The notes: generated by a model not told the origin, from the sequence alone. DNA of 64,000 bases from Neodiprion pinetum (GCF_021155775.2 NC_060233.1:19626037-19690036); one strand, 5' to 3'; positions 18,611-32,800 are shown, counted from the stretch's first letter. Numbers and translations: made by a program.

Positions 18611-19375
18611 AAAAATGGGTGCGTGTACTTATGTACGCGCGTGAGAAGTTATACTTCTTTGGTATCATTAAAAAATACACAACATGTCAAAATCTTCTGT
18701 CACACAATGATAAAGAAAAGAAGTATGTAATAAAAAACAATAAAACAAATAACGGATGTCTTACATTATATTTAAATAATCTATTAAATTTTTGTCACGA
18801 ACTTTTTATTAAATGTTCTATTAAATTTATTTCTTTATTTTGTAAATATTAAAAAACCAATAATAAATATTCAACATTGATAATTTAATAATATTTAGTA
18901 TCAATTATATTAAATAATGATATTTTAATTTATATCAATAAATAATACATACGGATAACTAACCTCAATTATATTGGAGCACTTGAAAAAGTATTTTAGC
19001 ACAATTTTTTCACTAATATTCACAAATAGTAAATAATATTAATCCAAATATTCAATTTAAATCACTACTGAATATATTTTATTGCCACATATATAATTCG
19101 CACTTGTATGAAAATAAAACACGTGTTGTGACTGTAAAAACTAAAACCATGTGGATAAATATTTAGCTTTTTTTCGAGACTTAATGAATTCGGTTGAGTG
19201 GGCAACTTCATCCTGTTAATTTTGTGTTACAGTGATGCGCGCGCATGAATTCGGTTGAGTGGGCAACTTCATCCTGTTAATTTTGTGTTACAGTGATGCG
19301 CGCGCATCTTGAAATTTCATTCTCATCAGTTTTTCATAACGCGCCTAAAGAAGTATAACTTCAAAAAAAACCTAT
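18611..19375. mobile_element. Insertion inside the DIRS recombinase
   Basis: It separates the two recombinase halves. Both ends carry GAAGTTATACTTC-type near-palindromes (about 18648-18664 and 19348-19361) beside CGCGC motifs. The interior is very AT-rich and non-coding, apart from the 61-bp duplication at 19185-19306. Exact ends are uncertain by some 10 bp. Confidence 0.55.
19185..19306. repeat. Perfect tandem duplication, 61-bp unit
   Basis: The unit starting TGAATTCGGTTGAGTGGGC and ending GATGCGCGCGCA occurs twice head to tail at 19185-19245 and 19246-19306 with no mismatch seen, so the duplication is recent. Confidence 0.9.
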
Positions 19376-19800
19376 TTTTTCTTAGGGCCAGAAGTCTTGA
19401 TCCCATCAGGGATCTTAATCTCTAACAAAAGTCTGTTTACTTGATAAAAGTTCCGAATATCTATCACGGATAGCGTTCGCATGCGATGCCCAGTAGCTAA
19501 GGCTAGTAACGGGACCAACTTCTTAGAGAGATGTTCCAAAGTAGTTTCTTCATTTGGATAACACTGAGACAAGTAGTTTAAAACGGTCTTTGGGTCCCAA
19601 GTCGAGTCGTATCTCGGTGTTATTGGTCTCAATTCATAAACTCCCTTAAAAAATCGATTAATTTTTTGGTCCTGTCCAAACTCTGGTCCTGAAATCAGTG
19701 ATACCGCAGATCTGGAGCAGTGAAGCGAACTATAAGAGGCTTTACGCTTGAACTCCTGAGTGAGAAACGTTAAAACGTCATTTGTCGAACCAGTAAATGA
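19372..19800 (-). pseudogene. DIRS tyrosine recombinase, N-terminal part
   Basis: The minus frame has FTGSTNDVLTFL, KGVYELRPITPRYDSTWD and LLALATGHRMRTL, the last holding the first catalytic Arg of tyrosine recombinases. The frame is interrupted after IKTSGPKKK by the insertion at 18611-19375. Confidence 0.75.
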
Positions 19801-20208
19801 ATCAACATTTTTTCAAATGCAGAAGTTCCACCACTTTATGAGGCCACTGTCGTACTGACGAAGCGTAGCCTCCGATAGAGAGGCGATCAAGATATCCAGC
19901 GATTCCATCGGAACTTTCCTCTGCGCGTAGGCCTCTCTGATAACTTCGCGGCAAACAGGGTAAGTTGATGCCACATGACATGTGGTTCCCTGCTGGAAGA
20001 GCGTAACGAGTTAATATCTCGACGGAAAACGATAGGTTCCGTATCAATTAAAGACAAAAACAACGCAAGCCACAGCTGTGCCGCCCAGTAGGGATCGAAA
20101 ACTATGCCACTCGAATCTTCGCGTTTGATTTTCCGTAAGACTCTGACGATAATCGAGAACGGAGGAAATGCATAAAAAAACCATTATTTCATTGAAAGGT
20201 AAAGGCGT

Positions 20209-21720
20209 CTATAGCAAATGATTGGGGATCGCGTTGCCACGATACGTAACGTTTACATTTCCTATTTGCTCTGGAAGCAAATAGGAAGCAAATAAAATCA
20301 ATCTGCGGAGAACCAAAGATCTGATTAATCTTTCCGAAAGCGCCATCGAAGAGCTCGAATTCCGTTTCAGGCTGTAATCGCCTGGATCAGCCTCGATGTT
20401 TTCGCTACAACGAATGTATGCCGTTGAGATCCAAATGTCACTCTGTTCGCACCACTGCGAGATTTCTCTGGCCAATAAGCTCAATCTCTCGAAACGACTG
20501 TCTCTCATTTTATTAATGTAGGATATTGCCGTTGTATTATCAATCCGAAGTAAAATATCACAGCGCTGTTTAACCTTTGCGAAACATTTTAGACCGAAGA
20601 ATACTGCCATCAATTCTAGAACGTTAATGTGCAATTCAAGATCTTTGACACTCCAGACACCATTACTACGGCATCCTTCACAAAAAACCCCGCAGCCTGA
20701 GCGCGACGCATCCGTAAGGATTTCAAGACGGTAAACCGGTTTGTTTATTGGCGCGCTAGCGGAGAGGATATGCGTTTTCCACCACCTAAATTCTTCCTCA
20801 AATTTACCTAGAAGACTCATCGTTGCGTTAAAATTGTCCATGCTGGCTTCTAACGCATGAGTTCGTTCTTTCTCGAAACTACGTACATATATCATCCCGT
20901 ATTTTAAAGCCGGACAACGAGAAACTAGAGTACCAACAAAAACTCCAAATTCTCTTATTGTGCAACTTGCGATCTTACTGAATTGATTCAAAAGCTTGAC
21001 GGTATGTTGAACTTGTCCTCTGGCAATTCAATCATCATCTTTCTCGAATCAAAAACCAAACCTAGAAATTTGCAGCGCTGAGTTGGTGCCTTAGAACTTT
21101 TTTGTTCGTTTATAACAAATCCCAGCTGTTCTAAGATTGCTCGCGTTCTTTGAACATTCCTTGCGCATTCTTCATAAGAGCTTCCGATAATGAACATGTC
21201 ATTTAGATAGAAAACGGAACGAAACCTCCGTTTTCTCAAGTACGCCGCGACCGGTTTCAAAATTTTTGTAAAAACGTACGAGCCACGTTCAAGCCGAAGG
21301 GTGAACAAGTGAATTCGTAGATTCCTCCCTTATACAAAAAAACGTAAATATGTCCTATTGCTCTTCGCTATAGGGACTATATAGTACGCATCTTTTAGGT
21401 CCATAGTGGCAATAAAATCATCGGGACCAGTTAATTGTCTTGCTACTTTCCAATCTTCGTTCTTAAAATGCTCCGCCTCGATAACTTCGTTAAGTTTTTT
21501 GAAGTTAAGTATCAATCTAGACGTCCCATCTGGTTCAGAAACCAAAACAAATTTTGATAAAAATTTGTCTCCCAAGGGGGAGCAAATATCGATCGCTCCT
21601 TCAGAAAGCAGCTTATCAATTTCTCCTTTGATTAACGTCTGCTCCTGACAAGACCACAGTGTCTCGTTCGAAAAACTTTTCCGCCACGGTTTTGATATAA
21701 AAGGGATCTCATATATCTTA
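20209..21720 (-). pseudogene. DIRS reverse transcriptase and RNase H
   Basis: Pieces on the minus strand: RT fingers and palm (FVLVSEPDGTSRLILNFKKLN, TMDLKDAYY) at 21330-21700; the RT catalytic box at 20988-21308, which reads YLNDMFIIG; and DIRS RNase H (LTDASRSGCGVF, HINVLELMAVFFGLK, RIDNTTAISYIN) at 20209-20991. The first Asp of the YxDD box is Asn (codon at 21201-21203), and frame breaks separate the segments near 20990 and 21320, so the enzyme is inactive. Confidence 0.85.
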
Positions 21721-22039
21721 GCCTACTTCCGTACAACAGAATCGTGGGTTACTTTTGACCAAGCACTATCGAAAAATCTCAGCCTACCGGCTGGTTTACC
21801 TGCATTTATCGGTGAGTTTATTAACGTCTCTTGTAGCCATGATTCTCCCTGCGAAACGACTGTTTCTTTGGCCCCGAAGTGTTCGACAATGTTCGTCGAT
21901 TCCCGCCCGACGCCGTTGGCCGATTCCTGAATGACGACTGACGGGCCGGACCTCTCAAGTTTTTTGTATATCGTTGTTGAAGCTGTTTGCTCGGTGGCTT
22001 GAGATCCTTTGAAGCTCGTTCGAGATTTTATGCTTTTTT

Positions 22040-23030
22040 AATTATATTTTCCAAATCTTCGCCAAACAGCCATTAATCGATCGTCGTGTTCGATAACGTT
22101 TGCTTCAAAGCTGCGTTAAGATTCGCCAAAACCAAACTCTTTCGAACCAACGACTCTTCTTGATGGACTGAAGCTAGAAGCCTACCCATATCGCTCAGAT
22201 TTTCGAGTAACTCGATTTTTCGAGTAACTCGATTTTTCGAGTTTCTTCCATCTTCATGACACCCGAAATGCTTTTTCCCAAAGCCCCTAGACAGGCTGCT
22301 ATGCGCTCTTGTTTTTCGACAATGCGCTTGTCTCGTTTTATCGGTGATTCCTGTACGGCAGCGATGATTTATGCATCTAATTTCGGGACGGAAATAAAAG
22401 CGCAATTTTCCGGAACCGGATGTTTCTGTAAAAGATTCTTGACTTTCTCAGTATGAAGTCCGTTCCTGAGAATTTCTGCCCAACGAAGTACTACATCCTT
22501 ATGAATGGCAAGGTTGAATTTCTTGACCGTTTCGAGCCGTGTGCCTATGACTTCCAAGACATCAGGTTCAAGCTCGACCTAATGATCAGGCGTAATGATC
22601 GCAGGAGGCATAATCGGAGGCGACACTTCTGTAGTCCTGGTAACTTACAAAGTTACGTTACCGACGGTGGCATTACCGGCCGCAGACGCGTCATCGTTAT
22701 ATTGAGGCAGAACCTGATTGTCGATTCTTTGATCAATAATCGGCCATCGGTTAGACGAGGATTCTTTCGACGAACCGCGGTTTGAACTACTCGTCGATCT
22801 ACTCAATAAATGGCGTCTTGACAATTGCGACCGCGATCTCTTTGGCGAGTGATGTCTCGAAAACCTCGAACGAGATCTTCTCGAAGAATGAGATCTTCGC
22901 AGCGACCGATGCTTGGAATACCTTGAACTAGATCTTCTAGGCGAACGATATCTTCTCAGCGAATAATGCCTTGAATGCCTCGATCGGCAGCTTATCGGTG
23001 AACTATATTCTGGTCGTCCGATCGACGAAG
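22040..23030 (-). pseudogene. DIRS gag-like region with Arg/Ser repeats
   Basis: On the minus strand 22780-23030 encodes a run of SR/RS dipeptides, followed by a gag-like segment (LEVIGTRLETVKKF) at 22370-22590 and a frame-shifted continuation to about 22073. An Arg/Ser-rich Gag is common in insect DIRS elements. Several stops are present. Confidence 0.6.
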
Positions 23031-23040
23031 CTCTGAGACC

Positions 23041-23780
23041 TAAAATTCAATGGTACGTGTGCAATATTTGTCTCATTCCACAATCAGTTTCGCCATCAAA
23101 TGGGGTTTATGATAAAATTACCGCCCCAGCCATGAGGGTCAAACCCAAACTCGCCGTAATTGCGTACTATCCTTTGTCAAACAAAGGCATGCATTTCGGT
23201 AAGAGCCGAAAGCACTGTGCCAAATAAAAAAATCGTAGACACAACGAACTGCATTACTTCGGTACACGGTAATTGGTCTTTAAAAAAGACTCAAATAACA
23301 CAACGTGATATTTTTTTTTTTTTTTGCGGACAGAAGAAGTAGAGTTACCCCGCTACTTACGAAGCTTTCTCTTTTTTCGTTCTAATTTCCTCTCCAAATG
23401 ATGAATTTTCCGTTGAATTTTTTCCTCCTCCATCTCGCCAACGACTGAATATGCCTTGTTTGAAAATTTTAAACAAGAAGAATAATAATCTTATTTTTTA
23501 TGTGTTAAGACATTGACACAAAGCGAAAGAATGAAGATAGGCGTGCGTATGTCGCGCAGGAAGACGATCGTAGCAGGAAATGTTTTGTTTCCTATCTTTA
23601 AACTTTGTGGTGACACTGGGGCAAGTGGGGGTAGTACAACTGTGATCTCGAGGAAGAAGCGCGAAATAAAATTAATAATTACTTTATGAGAGTCACTCAT
23701 TCTAAAAACTGATATATTCGTGACAAAAATGTCCTTTTGACATTGCAAGTTTATTGACATCCCGATTCTCTCATCTTTAG
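23041..23780. other. Intronic sequence before the first visible SLC6 exon
   Basis: No exon encoding the N-terminal SLC6 signatures was found here. A T-run near 23312 and a pyrimidine-rich approach to the CTTTAG acceptor at 23780 are the only features. Confidence 0.5.
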
Positions 23781-23891
23781 GTAGTCTATGTAACAGCAAC
23801 TTTCCCCTACATGGTCCTGATAATATTCTTCTTTCGTGGAGTAACATTACCAGGAATGTCAGATGGGTTACGTCACCTCTTCACGCCCAAG
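23781..23891 (+). CDS. SLC6 exon a (TM5)
   Basis: 111 nt, phase 0 to 0, between CTTTAG and GTAAGC. It encodes VVYVTATFPYMVL and ends HLFTPK. Confidence 0.85.
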
Positions 23892-26800
23892 GTAAGCAAG
23901 ATTGATGAATATTTTGAATCACTTTAACACAATTGAATTATTTTCAGTGGTGGACGCTTACCGATCCGGTTGTCTGGTTGGAGGCGGGGACCCAAATATT
24001 TTTTTCCCTGGGCTTAGCATTCGGTGGACTCATCGCTTTTTCCTCGTACAATCCAGTAAACAACAACTGTTACCGTGATGCAATAACGGTCAGCCTCACT
24101 AACTGTTTTACCTCCATGTTTGCCGGCATCGTAGTTTTCTCAATTATAGGTAAATTTGCCAAAATTGAACAGAATGATTTTTTGTCTTCAAACCCCAACA
24201 TTTCCGAATAGTTTCATGAACTCTGAATTGAATTTTTTGCTATTTTATGATAATAATATCTTTGACTACGATTTACACAGCAATTTAGAGTCTGTAATGC
24301 TGTTATCAATCAATCTGAAGAACATTAATGGCTTTTTTTCGTCACTTTTTAGTAGATTCTATTAAACTTGCACTGATAGTATTAAGAAGATCATATGTTT
24401 GTCGGAAGATTTGCCTCGTTTGTTTTATCGAACAATAAACTGAATGTAATTTCTCAGGTTTTAAGGCCACGATGGTCTACGAACAATGCTTAGTTGACAG
24501 AAACGCTACTCTGGTCGGTATTTTTGGGAACCAAGTTGACGTCAATAATATCCCACCACCTGGGGCATTTATTAATGTTCCGAGCGGACACGGATCTCTT
24601 GATAACATCATAATGCCCGAATTACCTGTGTGTGATTTAGAGAAGGAGTTGGATAATGTGCGTATACAGGAAAACATTTAGAAAAAAATAAGTTAATAAA
24701 TTCAACTCATAGATATAAATGAATATCTTACATAATAATTTTTGTTCGACTTCTCGGTAACAGTCTGCATCAGGAACCGGATTGGCATTCATCATCTTCA
24801 CCGAAGCGATAAACCAGTTTCCTGGAGCTCAGTTCTGGTCCGTGTTGTTCTTTCTGATGCTCTTTACCTTAGGTATCGATTCCCAGTTTGGAACCCTAGA
24901 AGGTGTTGTCACCAGCATAGTGGATATGAAGATATTTCCAAACTTGCGAAAAGAAATTCTGACCGGTAAGTACCAGTACACCAATAGCAAATCAATCTAT
25001 GTATGTATTGATTATCCACATAACAAGCGAATTATAGTTGAATTCTTCGATTTTTGATAGGATGAGCAAACTTTCTATGCTTTGACTAACCATCCAAAAC
25101 AACCGCACATAAACGGGTTTCAAAAATTAAAAGAATAATTGAAAATGATTAACATTACACAATAGTATTATGGTGTATGAAGTTTTCACTATGAACGAGA
25201 CAATAATGTCACCCCCGTCAGAATCAAGAGACACTAAGGCAACATAAAATTCACACAAAAATTTTTAAAAGAAGTTATTAAAATTGTACAAGGTTGTGAC
25301 AGACTTTTTGAGGATTTTGATCTTTAAGTCCGGTGTACATGAGTGTTTGAGTTTTCTTGAATCATACAACATTCCGCAGGATTCTAAGAGTTTTTTTGAG
25401 CCTGACAAAGTCCGTGAGATCCCATGGAATTTTATTCTGTACTCTTCGTGTATTCATGGAATTCTCGTAAAATATTCAGTTATTTTTTATCAAATATAAT
25501 TATGCATTTTTAAATTTTCTAACATTTTTGAAAGGAGTAACAGCAGAATCTTCAAAATATCAATTTTTTTCACGCGAAAAGAGCGTCCTAAATCTCCTTG
25601 GTAATTTCGCGCCAACAGAACGGTCTTAAACCTCGGTGACATCAGCGCGAAATATTGCAATAAGGCTCAGAATATGCATGCACAGAAACGAACGTATTTA
25701 CGGCCGGTAAAAGAGATGATTGCACGTTTGCAGCTGTGTAATGTAACGATATCGAGCGCATTGGGCGCATTAAACCCATTTAAAGTATTCGCAATATTCT
25801 GATGGAAGGCTTCTGAAAAGCTTTCGACATACACTTGCGCGCACGCAGGAATACACACTTTTTTCCGAAGTTCAGTATATGATTTCATTAGCTAAGAACT
25901 TACAAATGATGTTTCCTTCTCGAAGTTGTTTTTTCTGCATGCCATTTCAGAAGGATTGACTTTACACGATGAAACTGATGGCACGATTCGAGCTATTGTT
26001 TTTTTCCCTCTATAATTCGTTCTCATGTATTTTGTGCATATTATTTTTCAGTATAATTCGAGTAATTGAAATATTGTATATCAATATGTTTATTTTCCAA
26101 ATTACGTATTGGAAAGTGTGTTCCATTTTGAGATCGTGCATTCTAATAACATAGACTCACTTGATCATGTATATTTGCGTTAATACTATACTCGCTACTT
26201 GTATTCACGACCTGAAACAAAGTCAATTAACTTTCTATTATACATTGCACGTCGCGATATCCAATATGGCCTAAATGCACTAATACGAACGAACCTAATA
26301 GGCGCAAGTCAATAAACAATATCTTACCTTCCCTGTTTCCTAATCATTGCTGGTATTATCAGATTCTGATGGAAGTATAAACAGAGCATGCATTCGCTCT
26401 TCGTATCGGGGCGAAACACACACACAATCATGCACCGGAGAGCCGATTCGGAGGCACTTAATATCACATGAGTAACGACTTGCGGGTTCTGATCTTTACC
26501 AAGGATATTTGGCCGAATGCTTCTCCACATAATGTAGTAGTCCTAAAGTAGTTCACGATTTCAATGTGTAAAATCATGGTTTTGTTACGGTCGATCATAT
26601 ATGAATAATGTCACAAAATTAGCAAGTTTCGCAAAGCGGTTTGAGTTCGTCTCATCGGGCAAAACAGAGAATATACCGTTTTTTCAAAAGAGTATATGAC
26701 TATGAGTGAATAGAAAAGCAGCTTGGAATATTATCGCTCGACAGTCGTGTTCACCAGATCCAGCAAATTACAGCAGATTTGCCACAAATCTAGCAATTAC

Positions 26801-29800
26801 TGTCAACTGCTCATCAAGGCTCAGCCCTTTGTATTCCCAGATTTTCAATACAAGCCAAGCACACTGCTTCACATAGTTGTTTAGTGACAAACTAATCCTG
26901 GTCAAGAAAATTCTCTACGAAAATCTGAAAATTTCTTCAAAAATCTCCGTGACTCTATGAAAATTTCTTTAAAGACTCTGCCAAAAGCTCTGCTTTTATC
27001 TGTTTGGAACCTCTTACGAAAAAAAATCAGACATTTTCTATCAAAATCTTTGCGGCACTAAAAATTTTCGTGATGTTTGTACACACGAGTACGTAAAAAC
27101 TTACTTATTCGTAGTTTATTTTAGTCGGACTTGTGAAAGGTGAATAAAGTGAAATATAAAGTGACTGTTTCAGTGCGCTAGTGAATCTCCACCAATTCTG
27201 ATACAATTGTTATATCTAATAAATGCATATTCATTTTCACTTTTCTAAACAACATATATTCGGAGAATATTACATGGGAGTGTAAGATAAAAGGTAAACA
27301 ACAAAGATATCGGTCGATAGACAACCAGCGCCTCGTTTGCCACGACTATGCCAGTAGTGTCGCGCCCGAAAGCTGCTCCCGTTCAACAGTCGGTGGACTG
27401 CTATCATAGTAGATATATATAAAAAACTATCCTTTTTTATGCAATTCGCTGAACACGAGACATCCAAACACCACTAAATCGAAATGACATCCCAACTGAA
27501 CAATAACCAAAACGGTTTTTTTTCAAGAAAAGTCATTCAATGTGCTTTTCTGACAAAACAACAAGCTGTAATTGTAGACGCTATCGACGGTTAAACTGCT
27601 CAAGAATACGCTGTTGTTTTTTTGGGCAGCTTGATAAGTCCGGCTAACATTCCTTATGTCACTCGAATTTCACACAGCAGAATTTGTTTTTATCCAGCCG
27701 GCAATGAGCTCGCTGATAAACTCACCGACGCAAGTACTCAAATTGAAGTTGGTGAAGTTATTTTAATAATATGCACACTTGTATCCGAAGCTAAAAGAAT
27801 TTTCATATCAAATAAGTGTCTCGTAATACCTCATTCTACAATAGAAAGAGAACTGAAAAAAATGAACATCGTTCCCGTATGACAAATGAATTCCATTGAA
27901 GCAGGGATAAACACACCAGGATACACGTATATTCTAAGCTACAGACGAGGAAGTTATGTGCAACCCATAGACGTTGAAAAAATTCCAAATAATATGAAAA
28001 TTCCGTATGATACAACCGAATATTAGATACACTTCTCGGATGAAAAACTTGTTTATTGTGGGAAGAAGAAGGCCACCTTGCGAAGTACTGCAAAAGTTCT
28101 CAAGGTAATCAAAGCTTTGACACAGTAGTAGAAACGCTTGCAAAATTAATATTAGAGAAAGAACTCAATTCACATTATTACTTCGGAGCACAGACAGAAA
28201 GTAACAGACAAACAAGAGAGTCAAATTCCAAATAAAAGGGGAAGAGAATGTCTGAATTCAAAGATGGAGAATCAGTACGGGCGAAAAATTCAAAATACTG
28301 CACCCTGATCGGAAAATAAAATAAAGAAAAGAATCGCACCTGTCATGTATTTCATTGAAAGGCTTTCTGATGTTACAGATAAACAGCACGTTGATCAAGT
28401 TGCTATACGCGAAAAAGTTGACAATGTTCAAGCGAGCGAAAAGACAAGTAGTATACAAAATATACCATCGCGTAATCTTGCTCAATTTCATGCAAAAGCT
28501 AAAATAGCTGAGAGTAACATTTGAATGAAGAGAAGATGTAATATATTGTAACGGACTGGGCGTCACAGAATAAATAATGAGGTTCATGAGTTTATTCAGC
28601 GAATTATCACGCAGTTAAATAAAACTTTTGGAGAAATGCTTTCATGGAAAAATGCGTGCTTACAGTTTATAGTTCGAAACAGGACTGTTTTTTACAATAA
28701 TGTTGGTTGACGCGGCAACTTTCGTTCATTTCATAACATGTGAGAGCCCTCCTTCACGGAAAAAAACACCACTTGGGTATAAATTCGTAACCCCAACTCA
28801 TAGATAATGCTAATTTCCCATAATAAAAAAAGTTAGGGGTCCGAATTTACACCCAATTTGGGATTTTTTTCCGTGAGGGCTTACATATCTTTTATCGATG
28901 GTAACTACCACATCATTAAAAAGGGGGCAAAACGGGTGACTTCACCTGTTGTAACATTACTCCTCCCCGAGGAGAAGAGTCGTCCCTACTCGGGTAAGTG
29001 TGAACAATTGCGTGAGTGATATAGCTGTCAGTGCTCGAAGGTGAGTCGGAGCTATGCTTCTAAAAATTCAAAGATCATCTTGTTCTCTACTATCTGGCAT
29101 TCGCTCATACTCAGCCCCCTGGCGCTCCTATGTATTTCATATAGGGAGCTGAGTCCGCTTATGATCTCCCCATCAAGTTCGTACTGCGTGGTGCTAGCAG
29201 TATTCCGCGCTCCCCCCCTCTCGCGCCACAATACCCCGCACCGACCGAAGCCAGCCCACGAAAAAAAAACACCGTCTGACGCAATCGTCGCAACGTGTTG
29301 TACGCTCGGATTATTTATCACGGAATATATTATCTGAGCTGAGATTTTAATGATAATTGCTTCATGTTTAAACAATAAATTCTCTGATAAAGTTTTGGTC
29401 ACTTGGGGGAGTGGGGTTAGGTGGCGATAGCCGTACCGGCAGTAGCGCGGAATACTGCCAGCGCCACGTAGTGGCTGGCGACGTTAACTGGACAAGATTT
29501 TGGGGTAAGTGCGAGCGAGCTGCTCATAATCTCAATATAAACCATAGAAAACCTTGAACGGATAGCCGAGCATTTTAAATACAATTCCAAAATTTAGGGT
29601 TTTCACAAAAGTAAGGGTGACGAAAATGGTCGGGTGAAATTCTTCGTGTAAATATCCGTAATGAAAATTGTTTATAAACGTATTTGTGTAAAAGATGTTT
29701 TGCATTGTGTTCTCTTCGTGTATCTATTGACGGAACAGGAAATACGCCGGGAAAAAAATCTACAGAACGAGAGTTGGAGTGATACCGTTGAGGGCGCTTC

Positions 29801-32800
29801 AGGTAAGTAGGCAGCAGAATGGACCCTGTACCGGGGAAGTCAGGGACGGCAGACTTCAACAGGCCTTCTGAAGTACAAGACGGAACAGATAAATAGACTT
29901 TATCATGGCCATGGCAATGTTGGGCAATCGAAGTAAGAGGTACAGAGCAAGATTAACAATAAGAAACAGAAAAACAAATTTATAGTGTATTAGTAAATAA
30001 ATGACAATAAAATCAATTGATAAATATGAATGTAATATAAAATTATAAAATACAATAAAAATTAAATAAGAATAAAAATAACGATCAAGATAGAAAAAAC
30101 AATAAAAGTAACAATAACAGATAAAAATAAAAATAAAACTGCGACAGAATAAAGGTTAGAAAGTACGTGATATGGCAACAGGATATACGAGAAAGGGGGC
30201 TTAAACGCGCTGCTCCTCCGTCTCTAGCTAGTAGCGCCGCAGCTGAATCCCAAGAGCATTGGCAGTCAAAGCCTCCCTGACTCGTGCTCGAAGAAAATTC
30301 AACGAGTAGGTGCCCGAGACTGCAAATAAGCGCCTGTAGCTCTCCGTGTGGAAGCGCGGTACAAGAACGTCCCACCTATCAATCCTCTTACTATCGGGCG
30401 TGACCCTCACTCTACAGGCTAGCAGCTCGCGCAGATATAGCGGCCGGTTAGTACGCAGCACCGGAAAAATAAGTGTGCCCAGGAAATAGAGTCGTCGATC
30501 GCGAATAGTTAGCCAGCCTAGCTCGCGCCGAAAAGGCGAGATGTGCACATCCCTGCGGATCTCACAGACGAAGCGCACGCAGGAATTTAAGAACTGCGAT
30601 AACTTAGTATCTAATACGCCGACGATATCGATGTAACCCATGCAACAATAGTCAAAGATGGGAAATGCTAGAGTAGTAATGAGTATCTTACGTAGCCACT
30701 TAGATGAGAGTGCGCGAGAGGCTGACAGCTGACGAAGAACGGCGTGCATGCGCTTCGGAATCGACGACACCCACTCAGACCAAGTGAGTTTATAGTTTAG
30801 AATCAATCCCAGAATGCGCACTGTCTGAGCATGAAGAATGGGCTCACAGTCAGTTGAGCTTTATCCTGGGCACCGCGTCGAGGTCGAGTCGCGTGATAAA
30901 CGCATTGCTGCCTAAAATTACCGCTTTCGTTTTGCCTACATTCAGTCGAAGAGAACAGACCTCGGTCCAGTTGGAGATCGTTTCTACATCTCTTTGGAGA
31001 TTCATTAGAGTATTAGATAATTCGGCAGGAGTACATTGACAGTAAATTTGGAAATCGTCCACATAAGCCACATACTCAGAGTGACGAAGTTGAGTGCCCA
31101 GATGGTGGATGAAAAGCGAAAACAGTATGGGCCCTAGTACGGAGCCTTGCGGAACGCCAAGCCCAAGCGGTGCCCACGAGGATCTCTCACTATGGCTAGC
31201 TACTATAGCCTGCTCGCAGCCTACAAAATAGCTGGCTTTCCATCGTAGGGAATGCTGAGAGAAGCCAAGTGTTACAAGCTTACGGAGTAGGGAAGGATGG
31301 ATGAGGCACCGTATCGAAGGCCTTGCTAAAGTCGAAAAGTATGCGCACTGTGAGTTTGCGCTGGTCTATACCGTGACGCACATCTTCCACAACTTTGAGT
31401 AGGGCTGTCCGTTTGCTGTAACTCTGTCGAAACTTAGACTGCCGGGAGTGAAACGGCGGTAGTGAGGGATCTATTGAAAAGACACAGTATTAACGGAAAA
31501 ATCGCCGGAGGAGCATCCGATAGATCGGAAGTACTGAAAGGCTTCGATCAGTGCAGTCAGCAATACATCAGTGAAGTAGAAGAGTCTGTCATAATACTGC
31601 GGAGGAGGCACGGACTCAAAGAATATGGCAATGGTTGAAGAGCTGGTGACAAATTTTGACTACGGATTTGATACAACTAGTAATAGTGCGTAATAGTACC
31701 GCCTATGATAGTTGTATAGGGTATGGCCAGTCTGGCTGGCTGTAGTAGGTGGACCAGGTACTGCGCAAGGTGAGAGTTAGGTAAAGAATGTGTCTTAAAA
31801 AATATTATACATTCAAAATGAAATTATAAAAATTATAATTTATGACCAATAAATAAACGTAATATATTCACCCAAGAGTGGGGTGACGTGGAACCAGACT
31901 ACCCCAATGAGTATTTTCACAATATGAAAAAAAAATTTTTGATGCACGCTAAAATTTTAATAGTTTTTTGATAATAATTCCAAAAAGCCAGACCGTTCGA
32001 GTGGTGATAAAAAACTGCCAGACGCAATGAAAAACGTTCCATAGGCTAGAGTGAGAAAGGCTGCGGACAAGAATGAATGTGCAGCTCCTTAGAGCCTTGA
32101 TATGCAGCGCTTTTATTGGCTCTGAACGTTCAAGTCGTTTGAACAAATGTACTAACTGTACTGACGCTCATTTATCAGAACGAAAGTTTTGGCAGCACAA
32201 CACCATAGCAAAGTCCGGGTCAAGTTTTTTGACAGAGAGGTCTACAGGCGCATTTTGAGGTGTTGGAGCAAAGCCCGGGTGGCGTAGCTCTCTCCATCGT
32301 GACTCGGCAATGCCCGAGAGATGCATAAGGTAGTAAGATGAGCGGCAGTCGACATTTATTTGTGAAGAGTATTCCTAGCATCTTGGTAGCGTTGAAGATC
32401 GACCTCCGTTTTGGTGCGCCCAAAGGTCCTGTGAAGATTATCGCGCTCACGCAGCAGCTGCTGCAGGCTCACCTCAATCTAAGGAGGCCTCCAACTGCCC
32501 TTGGTCGTAGTGTGGTACGGACAGCAGTTGTCTAATCCTGCCACAATGTTGCCGATGAGGTATCGGAGCTAGTCGTACACAGGCACAACGTCCGCAAAGG
32601 TAGCCCAATCGCGCGTATCCAGCTCCGAGATAAGGTTTTCAGGCGAGAACTCTTTGTAACAGCGAGCCTTGAGGGTTTGTCTGGGCCTTAGCGGCATGTA
32701 AGTGTGGAGAGTACCTAACTGCAATCAAATTATTCCCCGGAATTAACGTTATCGGGGACTGCGAGTGCGCCAATACGAGGTCACGGTTCTTAACAATACA

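Larger units (their letters stand above)
18237..23040 (-). mobile_element. Decayed DIRS-like tyrosine-recombinase retrotransposon
   Basis: Reading the minus strand from 23040 down: an Arg/Ser-rich gag, reverse transcriptase, RNase H, and a tyrosine recombinase split by a 0.77-kb insertion. This order and the sequence style match insect DIRS-like elements. Several stops and frame breaks show it is dead. It lies upstream of, and antisense to, the visible SLC6 exons. Confidence 0.85.
28547..29860 (-). mobile_element. Gypsy relic E: inverted LTR plus 3' region
   Basis: An LTR related to that of copy A lies inverted at 28547-28956. It is followed by the inverted polypurine region and a block resembling the 3' non-coding part of copy A and relic D (ACCTTGAACGGATAG near 29553). 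It is interrupted by a MITE in the LTR and by a second insertion at about 29099-29525. No coding part remains clear. Confidence 0.65.

Noticed and set aside
23491..23847. 118-codon minus ORF overlapping SLC6 exon a
   Set aside because: The plus strand here is a clear SLC6 exon with splice sites; the ORF is its complement plus intron.
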